Shown here piece by piece: positions 20,290 through 31,588 of a stretch of DNA of 64,000 nucleotides. Both the position numbers and the translations under genes were made by a program. How positions within the stretch are numbered: position 1 is the stretch's first letter; each line of letters opens with the position of its first letter. The stretch comes from Clusia tigrina (lineage: Eukaryota; Arthropoda; Insecta; Diptera; Clusiidae). The notes under the pieces are model-generated. The model had not been told where the DNA came from. It saw only the letters and a list, made by a program, of their open reading frames with translations, and made no database searches. The stretch spans positions 320,654,368 to 320,718,367 of the forward strand of contig OV050030.1 of the NCBI GenBank assembly GCA_920105625.2, given 5' to 3'.

Positions 20290-22760
20290 TGAATGAATGA
20301 ATAATGAATGAATAATAAATTTATTTACCAATCATACATGTATAAAAGTTAACATATTTTAAAAATACACTTAAAAATAACATTCAGATATGATAAGTAA
20401 ATACTACATTCTGTTGTTCGATACGAACAAGTGTCGAATGCAGTTTCACTAATATAAATACAAAGTAAATAGAGGTAAGGTGTGGGGTCTTACAAATATT
20501 TATAATTATTAAACTTAAAATTCGAAGGGTAGAAGGGTTTTACAAATATTTATAAATTAAGAAAATTTGTTGAAAAAGATGTGATAATTAAAGGGTGACA
20601 ATGCATATTAATTAATTTAAAAAGAATTATATAAAAATTATAAGGAAACAGTTAGAACGGTATCAATTACATTGAAATCCCTATTGAACAACCATGACTT
20701 CACTTTAGAAAAAAACACATTTTTGTTACGCAAACAACGAACACAATATGGTAAACTATTAAAGAGTCTGGATGCCGTACATGTATAAAAGGAAAAGTAA
20801 TGATTCAAGTTGTGGGGCGGAATCTTGGCAAAATTTTGAGTATTTACCCTCAAATTGTGACCAGAATTACTTCTTATTAATAAATAACCGGATCTAATAA
20901 AGAAAACCTTTAAGACTCTAAAAAAATAAAAATGTTTAATGGGTAAAATGTTTTAAGTTTTTGAACAATGGAAAGCTACTTTCAAATCGCGTTTTGTTAC
21001 AGATAGTTCGAACTACATGTTTTTGGGCGATAAGCAAAGAATTAATTTTATAAGCATGTGTACCACCCCAATAAACTAACCCATACTGCAGTTTTGAGTG
21101 AAAAATACCATGGTAGATACACAAAAGTAGTTTTGAGGAACAGTACGGTTTAAGAAGATATACATGTCTAATAGCACCCATGAGGTACCTTTTCAGGGCG
21201 AGTGTATGATCCACCCAGTTCATTTTCCAATCAAGAAGTAGCACGAGATATTTAAATGATTTAACGCAGTCAATAGAAAAACATTTGCAAGAGCAATTAT
21301 TAGAATCGTAAAATGTATTTGAATGACACGAATAATTACATATATCCTTACAAATTAAGTATTTTTTACATCCTGCACTATGAAAGGTAAAATTGCCTAG
21401 ACTTAAATCAACACCTCCTACACTGAAGTACATAATTTTGGTTTTATCACTCAAAATTAGTTTGTGTGATGAGAACCAATGCCTCAAAACTTCTAAATCG
21501 TGATTTATATCGCAATGTACCTTTAAAGCAGAATCATTGATAAAAGTACATGCCATATCGTCCGCAAAAGCTATCGTATTACTCAAAAAATGCTGATCAA
21601 AAATAGAGTTTATGTATATTAGAAAGAGAATAGGCCCCAAAACAGAGCCCTGGGGAACCCCAATATCTATATTAACAAAACTGCTAAACACGTTATCCAC
21701 TCTTACTCTTTGCTTTCTATTTGATAAATAAGATTGAAACCAACAGTACATAGAACCTCTGAAACCACATCTCCATATTTTTTTTAATAATATTTCATGA
21801 TCGACAGTATCAAAAGCCTTTGTAATGTCCACAAAGAGAGCTGCACAAACTTTTTTATTATTTAAACCACTGTAAATATTTGTGCAGAAATTTAAAAGTG
21901 CATCTTCAGTGGATAAACCCTCTCTAAAGCCATACTGACAATTGTTAAAAAACTTATTTCTATTCAAGAACCGCAGCATTCTCGTTTTTACAGCCTTTTC
22001 AAAGATTTTTGAAAAAACCGACAACAATGAGATTGGTCTGTAGTTATTTAAAACAGATTTATCACCCTTTTTAAATAGTGGAATAACTACTGCTTTTTTA
22101 AGTTCTTCAGGGAATATACCAAATTTTATACTCGTGTTAAAGACATTACAAAGGACATCAACATTATTAAACACAATTTTTTTAACAAACACGTTAGAAA
22201 AAAAAACATCAGAACATGAGCTAGAGTTTTTAAGAGACATTACTATTTTATACAACTCAAATGATGTCAATGGTTCGAAAAAAAAACTACTTGGAAAGAA
22301 CGGTTCATTATCTAAGCATTTGCAAGCAAAATTGTTTACGCCTTCCTCAGAAATCACATCTCTACCCATTCTAGCGAAAAAATTATTGAACGCATTGGCT
22401 TTATCGAAAGTATCATATAAGGACATTCCTTCAACATATACAAAATCGGTATTTTTATTATCTGTAGATTTATGTAATATATTATTAACCAATTGCCATT
22501 CTTTTTTAACATTACCTCTGATTTTATTAAATTCTTTAACGTAATAGTTAGTTTTACAAGTCGAGACTTCCAAAGAAATTTCCTTACAAAGCACCTTGTA
22601 ACGAGATTTAACATTCAAGTTATTGGGATGTTTAAAGATTTGTGCCTTTATTCACGAGGATATGCGGTTACTGTTTTTTTATTGTATTTCTCCTTAATTT
22701 TACATAGACTCAAGGCCATCTTCAATTACCATTTAAATTTTTGTTATTTTTCTTAAATTG
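20290..22760 (-). mobile_element. CR1-like LINE, best preserved RT in the window
   Basis: The 3' end at 20290-20325 is a GAATGAATAA-type simple repeat in antisense, the usual short-repeat tail. A detached C-terminal frame (20853-20638) carries ASRLFNSLPYCVRCLRNKN, the RLFNSLP motif common at the end of CR1/L2-type ORF2. The long RT frame lies at 20936-22636. The endonuclease is absent (5' truncation). The right boundary is approximate. Confidence 0.8.
20936..22636 (-). pseudogene. CR1-like LINE ORF2, RT domain (open ~565 codons)
   Basis: The frame is open from an in-frame stop near 22643 down to 20936 and has no convincing ATG; position 22618 is TTG. It starts with an EN-RT linker (KANAFNNFFARMG). 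RT motifs follow in order: LKKAVVIPLFKKGDKS, NNYRPISLLSVFSKIFEK, CQYGFREGLSTEDALL, ALFVDITKAFDTVDHEILL (first Asp), DIGVPQGSVLGPILFLIYIN, IAFADDMACTF (FADD, near 21550-21570), and FKYLVLLLDWKMNWVDH. All catalytic residues look intact. A stop at 20936 separates the C-terminal tail. It lacks the endonuclease so cannot act alone. It is the least decayed TE frame here. Confidence 0.85.
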
Positions 22761-22981
22761 AAGAAATTTATGTCTGGTATTTTATTTTGGCCAGCTGACC
22801 AATAAGTAGTCTTCGAGAAGTACCCGCCCTATACTCGTGATCAATCGTAATGTACCCTCTAATTTTTTCGCTGGCTGAGCGGTACAAAGTATTTGGGAGG
22901 AAACATCTTCAAAATGTATGTGAAAGTGTGCAAGCTATTTTTAGATGCAATTCTTTTATAAGATGATGTACAAAACAATGC
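22761..22981. other. Unique spacer left of the triplicated block
   Basis: No motif. It ends in acaaaacaatg, which resembles the mariner-derived junction atgaaaataatg found at the start of units 2 and 3. Confidence 0.5.
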
Positions 22982-24010
22982 TGAACAACCTCATTGTGCG
23001 CTGAATACAAAAACTGCTGCGCAACTTACAAAAAATTAGTGCGCGAGCCGCACCCGCGCAGCTTAGAGGGAACTTTAGTCGCCACAATTAGTTTGTTTCA
23101 TGTTGAAATCGCCCCAAGAATACATTTCTTTCAAGTAGTTTCAATAATTCGAAATCCTTCTCGCTGGTTATACAGTGCCGTGGTGGACTTTATGAAGCGG
23201 TTATTGAGAATGATTGATGGTCCATTTCGATCATAACAGAAGTCATTTGAAATTAATCAGCTATTTGCTTCACACCCTCACTGTGTTTGATGTTGTTATG
23301 CACTATCAAAGAGCTGCCATCTCGTGCACAGTTGCTAGGATGAATAGAAAGATAGATTTTGTAATTATTAAATTTTAAGAAGGATTATTTCGTAAAATGG
23401 TTTTTTGAGGCATATACCAATATTTCCTGTTTCAAGTCATAGTTCAGTTTGTTTTGTTGTTTCATAAGTTTGCTGGTATTCCAAAGCAATATTTTTAAGG
23501 CTTTAATCATTACTCGTTTTTGTTTGTTTTTGAGATTGGTACTAAGCGTATGCGACGCTTATCCAGTAGCTTGTTGAACTCTTCTTGTTTTTCCAACTTA
23601 GCAATGATTGGGAGAAAAAATGAATTTTCTCAGATTGGGTTTTCTTTGACCATTTTTCATCATGAGCATGCTTCATCGATTTGTTCAACTTCGATGCACT
23701 TGCGGTTCTATTTACAGCTACACATGTCGTTGAAATTACTGATTCGTTTGTTGAGCGTTTACTCGTTTTTTTTTTGTTTGCTGTTTTAAATTTTGTCTCG
23801 AATTTTTGGTTTTTTTTGCTACCTCACACCTTCGATAATTAGCTGGGTGAATTCCACCACAGCTGATGCATTTTGGTTCGGTTGAAGGCAATTTTTAGTA
23901 TCCACTGTAATGGGCTTGCCAACGCACTTAAAGCATTTTTGTTAAGGCTGTGTAGTTATCAATGTCGAAAATTTATAGACTCCATTGTTCATAAATTTGT
24001 AGAAAATTCT
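22982..24010 (-). mobile_element. Jockey-like LINE, ORF1 end and endonuclease (unit 1)
   Basis: Minus strand: 23990-23830 carries ORF1 knuckles (EPKCISCGGIHPANYRRCEVAKK, i.e. the CxxCGGxHpANYRgC type) and a basic stretch after it. Further 3', around 23150-23070, CILG(G)DFNMKQTN is an APE endonuclease GDFN core with a one-base deletion in GGDF. The order is right for an LINE on the minus strand. The same piece recurs at 26364-27380 and 29618-30600; in those units the ORF1 end is partly open (30527-30177, 116 codons). All copies are dead. Confidence 0.8.
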
Positions 24011-24398
24011 TCTTGAACAATTTCTTTAATTTGATTTTAATTATATTTACTTTATACATTTAGGTTGTTTTTTGTTTTAAGGATTCATATCTTGCGTTGG
24101 CTGTCTTTAGCTGAGTATTTTCAAGTTTTTATTCATACATCTCTGATTGAAGTTTTTCGCAAAGTGCTTCGAGCTTTTGTCTTGTTGCGCAATCTAGTTT
24201 TAAGTTTTGATTGTGTTGGTTGCTATTATTTCCACCACTATTAGGCAGAGTGCTTATGCTTAACAGATTTATTCACACAATTAAACTAAATTTGATATTT
24301 TTAATCTTTTAGAATAGAGGTAATTTACGTGTATTTTAATTATTAAAGTAAAAATATTTATTTATTTTTTGTAGTTGCTTACTTTTACGGAGTCTATT

Positions 24399-24447
24399 TA
24401 TTGTGATTTACTTTTTATTTACGATAAATAATAAGTAAATCACAATA
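24399..24447. repeat. 15-bp perfect hairpin (unit 1; also units 2 and 3)
   Basis: Arms tattgtgatttactt (24399-24413) and its exact complement (24433-24447) flank a 19-base loop. Equivalent copies lie near 27830-27880 and 31035-31085. Function unknown. Confidence 0.8.
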
Positions 24448-24485
24448 CACGATAAATAAAAAAATTGTAATTATAAAAAAATATA

Positions 24486-25294
24486 TTGTTACGAAATTGC
24501 CCTCCTGACAATTTATAGTGACTTTGAATACACGGAATCGTTCCACTGGATTGTATAGTCAAACAATCGCTTGGTTAAATTGAAATAGTTAACTTTATTT
24601 AATTATTGCAATTCACACTCTTAATCTTAGGCTTAAATTTTAGTTTATACAATTTGGCACTTTGTTTACTTTTTAATTTTATACCTTTATACTGTTACTG
24701 TTACTATCACGATGTATACACTGCTACTATCAATGTTCAACTTATTCTCGACTTTAATTTTGTTGCGACTTATATACTTCTCGTGTGCTGAACCATATCA
24801 CGTTAGAATATCCACTACACATAGAATATGCAGGACACATAGACACCTCGCATGTGCCAGAGCATGCCTCCTTGCATGTGCCAGAGCTGACCTGCTCGAA
24901 TGTGTCAGAGCATGTCTCCTCGCATGTACCAGAGTATGCCTCCACGCATGTGTATTTGTGGTGAAAATGTATGTGTCGAATATGTATACCCTAAAAGTAT
25001 GCAACAATTTATATTTCAATATGTATACTCGTATAAAAGCTTTTTCTGCATGTAGAAACCACTGTTTGCCAGCCAAACTCAGCCTCTGATGACAACAGGT
25101 ATATCAGGACACTACTTGCTCTGCTTTTCAAATTACACATTCACATCCGTTGACTATCAGCTACACAGAATGTTTCGATCGGATTATTATGTGGTATCAA
25201 CTTTTATTCAATATCGAGAAAACAATACTTTTGTTCTAGCACACTATTTTAGCTTCTATTCACTGCGAATTAAGATTAATCTTTCTAATGTGAA
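24486..25294 (+). repeat. LTR-like segment (unit 1)
   Basis: It begins with tgttacgaaattgccctcc, the TGTTACGA start common among insect gypsy LTRs, and runs to the junction with LINE RT sequence at about 25295. It includes a 24-bp minisatellite at 24847-24952 and TATA-like stretches. Repeated at about 27918-28743 (unit 2) and 31122-31933 (unit 3). No PBS, gag or partner LTR lies next to it, so the LTR identity is inference. Open frames here (24712-25089 and equivalents) are low-complexity and not called. Confidence 0.4.
24847..24952. repeat. 24-bp minisatellite (unit 1)
   Basis: Four and a partial copies of a 24-bp unit (ctcgcatgtgccagagcatg + cctc, with variants). Same array at 28288-28393 and 31483-31588. 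Confidence 0.9.
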
Positions 25295-25295
25295 G

Positions 25296-25433
25296 TTCGC
25301 TGCAAGATTCTCCGCCACAGGGTCGATAAGCGGCATGTTGAGTACCGTTTCGAGAGCAGCCGTTGGAGTGGTTCTCAGTGCGCCTGTTATGCAAAGAGCA
25401 GCGAGGCCCTGGATTCTTCCCATTGGCATTATA
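25296..25433 (-). mobile_element. LINE RT C-terminal fragment (unit 1)
   Basis: The minus strand reads MPMGRIQGLAALCITGAL, then ETVLNMPLIDPVAENLA: the RT-RNase H border of I/LOA/R1-like LINEs (GALRTTPTAALE-type). The same piece is at about 28745-28881. It is truncated on its left by the LTR-like segment and on its right by the mariner. Confidence 0.75.
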
Positions 25434-26363
25434 TACGAGGTGTGATCAAAAAAGAACCGTTATTGTGTGATCAAAAAATAAAGTATTTATTTATTCATCA
25501 ACAACTATCTTGTCCCCTTCAAAGTAATTCCCCTCAGATATAATACACTTATGCCAACGTTTTTTCCAATCCTCGAAACACTTCTGAAACGCTTTTTTTG
25601 GTATCGCCAACAGCTCCTGTTTCGATTTTTCTTTTATCTCCTCAATCGTAGCAAAACGCTTTCCTTTCATCGGTGTCTTCAGCTTTGGAAAGAGGAAAAA
25701 GTCAGCGGAGGCCAAGTCCGGTGAATACGGTGGTTGAGGCATGATAACGGTTTTATTTTTGGCCAAAAACAGCTCCTGAGCGATGTCCATGCGACGTTGT
25801 TTTTGCTCAAAATTTAGCACTTTTGGAACAATCTTCGCTGCCGCACGTTTCATGCCTAAAACATCCGTAAAAATTGCTTGGCATGAGCCGAACGATATGC
25901 CAACATCATCAGCAACCTCTCTGATAGTGATTCGACGATTATCCAAAATCATTTTCTTCACTACGTCAATGTTTTCATCGGTTGTTGACGTGCTCGGGCG
26001 ACCAGGACGAGCATTGTCATTGACATCTTCTCGGCCTTCCTTAAACCGGTTATACCACAATTGAACTTGTGTTCTGCTCATAGTAAACTCGCCAAAGGCC
26101 ACAGTCAACATTTCAAATGTCCTTGTGCATTTAATTTCATTTTTTACACAAAACTGAATACAGTTTCTTTGATCCATTTTTTCGAATAGTACAAAAATCG
26201 AAGAGCACACCAAAACACGACTAACCTTTTTATCTGTCAAAAACAAACTGACAATCCAAAATGGTTGGTATTGCCAACATATATAACAGACATGTGTTCC
26301 AACATAACAGAAAAAAATGCGAACATCGAACATACGTAACTCACGAAAAGATGAAAATAATGG
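25434..26363 (-). mobile_element. Mariner (mellifera-like), internally deleted (unit 1)
   Basis: The right-hand terminal repeat (element 3' end) lies at 25436-25490 in doubled form next to TA 25434-25435. The 5' end is cut at gatgaaaataa, so the 5' terminal repeat is absent. The interior shows the same central deletion as the copy at 4790-5755. The missing end makes it immobile. Confidence 0.9.
25491..26177 (-). CDS. Mariner transposase derivative lacking two catalytic Asp (open)
   Basis: From ATG 26177 (MDQRNCIQF) the frame is open for 228 codons to TAA at 25491. Residues ~1-110 hold two helix-turn-helix units (RTQVQLWYNRFKEG; RRITIREVADDVGIS) and the PGRPSTS linker. After AQELF the protein jumps to LAKNKTVIMPQPPYSPDLAS, keeping the third Asp and the C-terminus (KRWHKCIISEGNYFEGDK). 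The block with the first two Asp of DD34D is gone, so catalysis is impossible. DNA binding to terminal repeats could in principle remain. Expression is unknown. The frame also stays open upstream of the ATG to 26333. Confidence 0.75.
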   Translation of the reverse strand: MDQRNCIQFCVKNEIKCTRTFEMLTVAFGEFTMSRTQVQLWYNRFKEGREDVNDNARPGRPSTSTTDENIDVVKKMILDNRRITIREVADDVGISFGSCQAIFTDVLGMKRAAAKIVPKVLNFEQKQRRMDIAQELFLAKNKTVIMPQPPYSPDLASADFFLFPKLKTPMKGKRFATIEEIKEKSKQELLAIPKKAFQKCFEDWKKRWHKCIISEGNYFEGDKIVVDE

Positions 26364-27380
26364 TGAACAACCTCATTGTGAGCTGAATACAAAAACTGCT
26401 GCGCAACTTACAAAAAATTAGTGCGCGAGCCGCACCCGCGCAGCTTAGAGGGAACTTTAGTCGCCACAATTAGTTTGTTTCATTTTGAAATCGCCCCAAG
26501 AATACATTTCTTTCAAGTAGTTTCAATAATTCGAAATCCTTCTCGCTGGTTATACAGTGCCGTGGTGGACTTTATGAAGCGGTTATTGAGAATGATTGAT
26601 GGTCCATTTCGATCATAACAGAAGTCATTTGAAATTAATCAGCTATTTGCTTCACACCCTCACTGTGTTTGATGTTGTTATGCACTATCAAAGAGCTGCA
26701 TGATAAGCATCTCGTGCACAGTTGCTAGGATAAATAGAAACATCCTAGCAACTGTGCACGAGATGGCAGCAGGATAGATTTTGTAATTATTAAATTTTAA
26801 GAAGGATTATTTCGTAAAATGGTTTTTGAGGCATATACCAATTTCTATACAAATTTCCTGTTTCAAGTCATAGTTCAGTTTGTTTTGTTGTTTCATAAGT
26901 CTGCTGGTATTCCAAAGCAATATTTTTAAGGCTTTAATCATTACTCGTTTTTGTTTGTTTTTGAGATTGGTACTAAGCGTATGCGACGCTTATCCAGTAG
27001 CTTGTTGAACTCTTCTTGCTTTTCCAACTTAGCAATGATTGGGAGAAAAAATGAATTTTCTCAGATTGGGTTTTCTTTGAGCATTTTTCATCATGAGCAT
27101 GCTTCATCGATTTGTTCAACTTCGATGCACTTGCGGTTCTATTTACAGCTACACATGTCGTTGAAATTACTGACTCGTTTGTTGAGCGTTTACTCGTTTT
27201 TTTTTTGTTTGCTGTTTTAAATTTTGTCTCGAATTTTTGGTTTTTTTTGCTACCTCACACCTTCGATAATTAGCTGGGTGAATTCCACCACAGCTGATGC
27301 ATTTTGGTTCGGTTGAAGGCAATTTTTTGTATCCACTGTAATGGGCTTGCCAACACACTTAAAGCATTTTTGTTAAGGCT
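26364..27380 (-). mobile_element. Jockey-like LINE fragment (unit 2)
   Basis: Copy of the unit 1 LINE piece. The knuckle region at 27358-27167 reads KCISCGGIHPANYRRC in a 63-codon frame. It contains the foldback insertion at 26709-26764. Confidence 0.8.
26709..26764. repeat. 23-bp perfect foldback in unit 2
   Basis: Left arm 26709-26731 (atctcgtgcacagttgctag + gat), loop 26732-26741, right arm 26742-26764 exact complement. Units 1 and 3 have only the left arm. The complementary copy extends 6 bases further (ggcagc), matching the ancestral flank seen in units 1 and 3. Confidence 0.95.
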
Positions 27381-28287
27381 GTGTAGTTATCAATGTCGAA
27401 AATTTATAGACTCCATTGTTCATAAATTTGTAGAAAATTCTTCTTGATCAACTTCTTTAATTTGATTTTAATTATATTTACTTTATACATTTAAGTTGTT
27501 TTTTGTTTTAAGGATTCATATCTTGCGTTGGCTGTCTTTAGCTGAGTATTTTCAAGTTTTTATTCATACATCTCTGATTGAAGTTTTTCGCAAAGTGCTT
27601 CGAGCTTTTGTCTTGTTGCGCAATCTAGTTTTAAGTTTTGATTGTGTTGGTTGCTATTATTTCCACCTCTATTAGGCGGAGTGCTTATGCTTAACATATT
27701 TATTCACACAAGTAAACTAAATTTGATATTTTTAATCTTTTAGAATAGAGGTAATTTACGTGTATTTTAATTATTAAAGTAAAAATATTTATTTATTTTT
27801 TGTAGTTGCTTACTTTTACGGAGTCTATTTATTGTGATTTACTTTTTATTTACGATAAATAATAAGTAAATCACAATACACGATAAATAAAAAAATTGTA
27901 ATTATAAAAAAATATATTGTTACGAAATTGCCCTCCTGACAATTTATAGTGACTTTGAATACACGGAATCGTTCCACTGGATTGTGTAGTCAAATTGAAA
28001 TAATTAACAAATTGGTTAAATTGAAATAGTTAACTTTATTTAATTATTGCAATTCACACTCTTAATCTTAGGCTTAAATTTTACTTTATACAATTTGGCA
28101 CTTTGTTTACTTTTTAATTTTATACCTTTATACTGTTACTGTTACTATCACGATGTATACACTGCTACTATCAATGTTCAACTTATTCTCGACTTTAATT
28201 TTGTTGCGACTTATATACTTCTCGTGTGCTGAACCAGATCACGTTAGAATATCCACTACACATAGAATATGCAGGACACATAGACAC

Positions 28288-28393
28288 CTCGCATGTGCCA
28301 GAGCATGCCTCCTTGCATGTGCCAGAGCTGACCTGCTCGAATGTGTCAGAGCATGTCTCCTCGCATGTACCAGAGTATGCCTCCACGCATGTG
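28288..28393. repeat. 24-bp minisatellite (unit 2)
   Basis: Same 24-bp array as unit 1, apparently with the same internal variants, as expected if the block was copied whole. Confidence 0.9.
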
Positions 28394-28881
28394 TATTTGT
28401 GGTGAAAATGTATGTGTCGAATATGTATACCCTAAAAGTATGCAACAATTTATATTTCAATATGTATACTCGTATAAAAGTTTTTTCTGCTAGTAGAAAC
28501 CACTTTTGCACTTTTGCCAGCCAAACTCAGCCTCTGATGACAACAGGTATATCAGGACACTACTTGCTCTGCTTTTCAAATTACACATTCACATCCGTTG
28601 ACTATCAGCTACACAGAATGTTTCGATCGGATTATTATGTGGTATCAACTTTTATTCAATATCGAGAAAACAATACTTTTGTTCTAGCACACTATTTTAG
28701 CTTCTATTCACTGCGAATTAAGATTAATCTTTCTAATGTGAAGTTCGCTGCAAGATTCTCCGCCACAGGGTCGATAAGCGGCATGTTGAGTACCGTTTCG
28801 AGAGCAGCCGTTGGAGTGGTTCTCAGTGCGCCTGTTATGCAAAGAGCAGCGAGGCCCTGGATTCTTCCCATTGGCATTATA

Positions 28882-29616
28882 TACGAGGTGTGATCAAAAA
28901 AGAACCGTTATTGTGTGATCAAAAAATAAAGTATTTATTTATTCATCAACAACTATCTTGTCTCCTTCAAAGTAATTCCCCTCAGATATAATACACTTAT
29001 GCCAGCGTTTTTTTCAATCCTCGAAACACTTCTGAAACGCTTTTTTTGGTATCGCCTACAGCTCCTGTTTCGATTTTTCTTTTATCTCCTCAATCGTAGC
29101 AAAACGCGTTCCTTTCATCGGTGTCTTCAGTTTTGGAAAGAGGAAAAAGTCAGCGGAGGCCAAGTCCGGTGAATACGGTGGTTGAGGCATGATAACGGTT
29201 TTGTTTTTGGCCAAAAACAGCTCCTGAGCGATGTCCATGCGACGTTGTTTTTGCTCAAAATTTAGCACAATCTTTAGAACAATCTTCCCGGCCTTCCTTA
29301 AACCGGTTATACCACAATTGAACTTGTGTTCTGCTCATAGTAAACTCGCTAAAGGCCACAGTCAACATTTCAAATGTCCTTGTGCATTTAATTTCATTTT
29401 TTACACAAAACTGAATACAGTTTCTTTGATCCATTTTTTCGAATAGTACAAAAATCGAAGAGCACACCAAAACACGACTAACCTTTTTATCTGTCAAGAA
29501 CAAACTGACAATCCAAAATGATTGGTATTGCCAACATATATAACAGACATGTGTACCAACATAAAAAAAAATGCGAACATCGAACATACGTAACTCACGA
29601 AAAGATGAAAATAATG
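28882..29616 (-). mobile_element. Mariner, doubly deleted (unit 2)
   Basis: Same mariner as in unit 1 with a further deletion of about 200 bp that removes the second helix-turn-helix and linker (junction around 29266-29290). Two residual frames remain: 29587-29255 (N-terminal HTH) and 29268-29056 (C-terminal third-Asp part). The 5' terminal repeat is missing, as in unit 1. Confidence 0.9.
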
Positions 29617-29617
29617 C

Positions 29618-30610
29618 TGAACAACCTCATTGTGAGCTGAATACAAAAACTGCTGCGCAACTTACAAAAAATTAGTGCGCGAGCCGCACCCGCGCAGCTT
29701 AGAGGGAACTTTAGTCGCCACAATTAGTTTGTTTCATGTTGAAATCGCCCCAAGAATACATTTCTTTCAAGTAGTTTCAATAATTCGAAATCCTTCTCGC
29801 TGGTTATACAGTGCCGTGGTGGACTTTATGAAGCGGTTATTGAGAATGATTGATGGTCCATTTCGATCATAACAGAAGTCATTTGAAATTAATCAGCTAT
29901 TTGCTTCACACCCTCACTGTTTTTGATGTTGTTATGCACTATCAAAGAGCTGCCATCTCGTGCACAGTTGCTAGGATGAATAGAAAGATAGATTTTGTAA
30001 TTATTAAATTTTAAGAAGGATTATTTCGTAAAATGGTTTTTTGAGGCATATACCAATATTTCCTGTTTCAAGTCATAGTTCAGTTTGTTTGTTGTTTCAT
30101 AAGTTTGCTGGTATTCCAAAGCAATATTTTTAAGGCTTTAATCATTACTCGTTTTTGTTTGTTTTTGAGATTGGTACTAAGCGTATGCGACGCTTATCCA
30201 GTAGCTTGTTGAACTCTTCTTGCTTTTCCAACTTAGCCATGGTTGGGAGAAAAAATGAATTTTCTCAGATTGGGTTTTCTTTGACCATTTTTCATCATGA
30301 GCATGCTTCATCGATTTGTTCAACTTCGATGCACTTACGGTTCTATTTACAGCTACACATGTCGTTGAAATTACTGATTCGTTTGTTGAGCGTTTACTCG
30401 TTTTTTTTTTTGTTTGCTGTTTTAAATTTTGTCTCGAATTTTTGGTTTTTTTTGCTACCTCACACCTTCGATAATTAGCTGGGTGAATTCCACCACAGCT
30501 GATGCATTTTGGTTCGGTTGAAGGCAATTTTTAGTATCCACTGTAATGGGCTTGCCAACGCACTTAAAGCATTTTTGTTAAGGCTGTGTAGTTATCAATG
30601 TCGAAAATTT
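29618..30610 (-). mobile_element. Jockey-like LINE fragment (unit 3)
   Basis: Copy of the unit 1 LINE piece. The frame 30527-30177 (116 codons) covers the knuckle and the basic tail of ORF1. Confidence 0.8.
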
Positions 30611-31482
30611 ATAGACTCCATTGTTCATAAATTTGTAGAAAATTCTTCTTGAACAACTTCTTTAATTTGATTTTAATTATATTTACTTTATACATTTAAG
30701 TTGTTTTTTGTTTTAAGGATTCATATCTTGCGTTGGCTGTCTTTAGCTGAGTATTTTCAAGTTTTTATTCATACATCTCTGATTGAAGTTTTTCGCAAAG
30801 TGCTTCGAGCTTTTGTCTTGTTGCGCAATCTAGTTTTAAGTTTTGATTGTGTTGGTTGCTATTATTTCCACCACTATTAGGCGGAGTGCTTATGCTTAAC
30901 AGATTTATTCACACAATTAAACTAAATTTGATATTTTTAATCTTTTAGAATAGAGGTAATTTACGTGTATTTTAATTATTAAAGTAAAAATATTTATTTA
31001 TTTTTTGTAGTTGCTTACTTTTACGGAGTCTATTTATTGTGATTTACTTTTTATTTACGATAAATAATAAGTAAATCACAATACACGATAAATAAAAAAA
31101 TTGTAATTATAAAAAAATATATTGTTACGAAATTGCCCTCCTGACAATTTATAGTGACTTTGAATACACGGAATCGTTCCACTGGATTGTATAGTCAAAC
31201 AATCGCTTGGTTAAATTGAAATAGTTAACTTTATTTAATTATTGCAATTCACACTCTTAATCTTAGGCTTAAATTTTAGTTTATACAATTTGGCACTTTG
31301 TTTACTTTTTAATTTTATACCTTTATACTGTTACTGTTACTATCACGATGTATACACTGCTACTATCAATGTTCAACTTATTCTCGACTTTAATTTTGTT
31401 GCGACTTATATACTTCTCGTGTGCTGAACCAGATCACGTTAGAATATCCACTACACATAGAATATGCAGGACACATAGACAC

Positions 31483-31588
31483 CTCGCATGTGCCAGAGCA
31501 TGCCTCCTTGCATGTGCCAGAGCTGACCTGCTCGAATGTGTCAGAGCATGTCTCCTCGCATGTACCAGAGTATGCCGCCACGCATGTG
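31483..31588. repeat. 24-bp minisatellite (unit 3)
   Basis: Same array; one substitution (gccgcc for gcctcc) near 31575. Confidence 0.9.

Larger units (their letters stand above)
22982..26363. repeat. Tandem triplication, unit 1
   Basis: The unit contains, left to right, a LINE endonuclease and ORF1 (minus), an AT-rich stretch with a hairpin, an LTR-like segment with a 24-bp minisatellite, a LINE RT tail (minus) and a mariner (minus). Unit 2 begins 3382 bp later with the same sequence. Identity to units 2 and 3 is very high by eye, including all inter-element junctions. Confidence 0.9.
26364..29617. repeat. Tandem triplication, unit 2
   Basis: Same order as unit 1, 3254 bp long. It differs by a foldback insertion at 26709-26764, a few small indels, and a mariner that has lost a further ~200 bp. 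Confidence 0.9.

Noticed and set aside
22134..22756. Plus-strand frames of 136 and 87 codons
   Set aside because: Antisense shadows of the CR1-like RT.
24606..25089. Open frames of 61-125 codons (and equivalents in units 2 and 3; 246 codons at 28153-28893)
   Set aside because: They run through the 24-bp minisatellite and LTR-like DNA. The length reflects repeat periodicity divisible by three and one indel difference between units.
25783..26064. Plus-strand 93-codon frame, also seen at 29231 and 32638
   Set aside because: Antisense shadow of mariner transposase.
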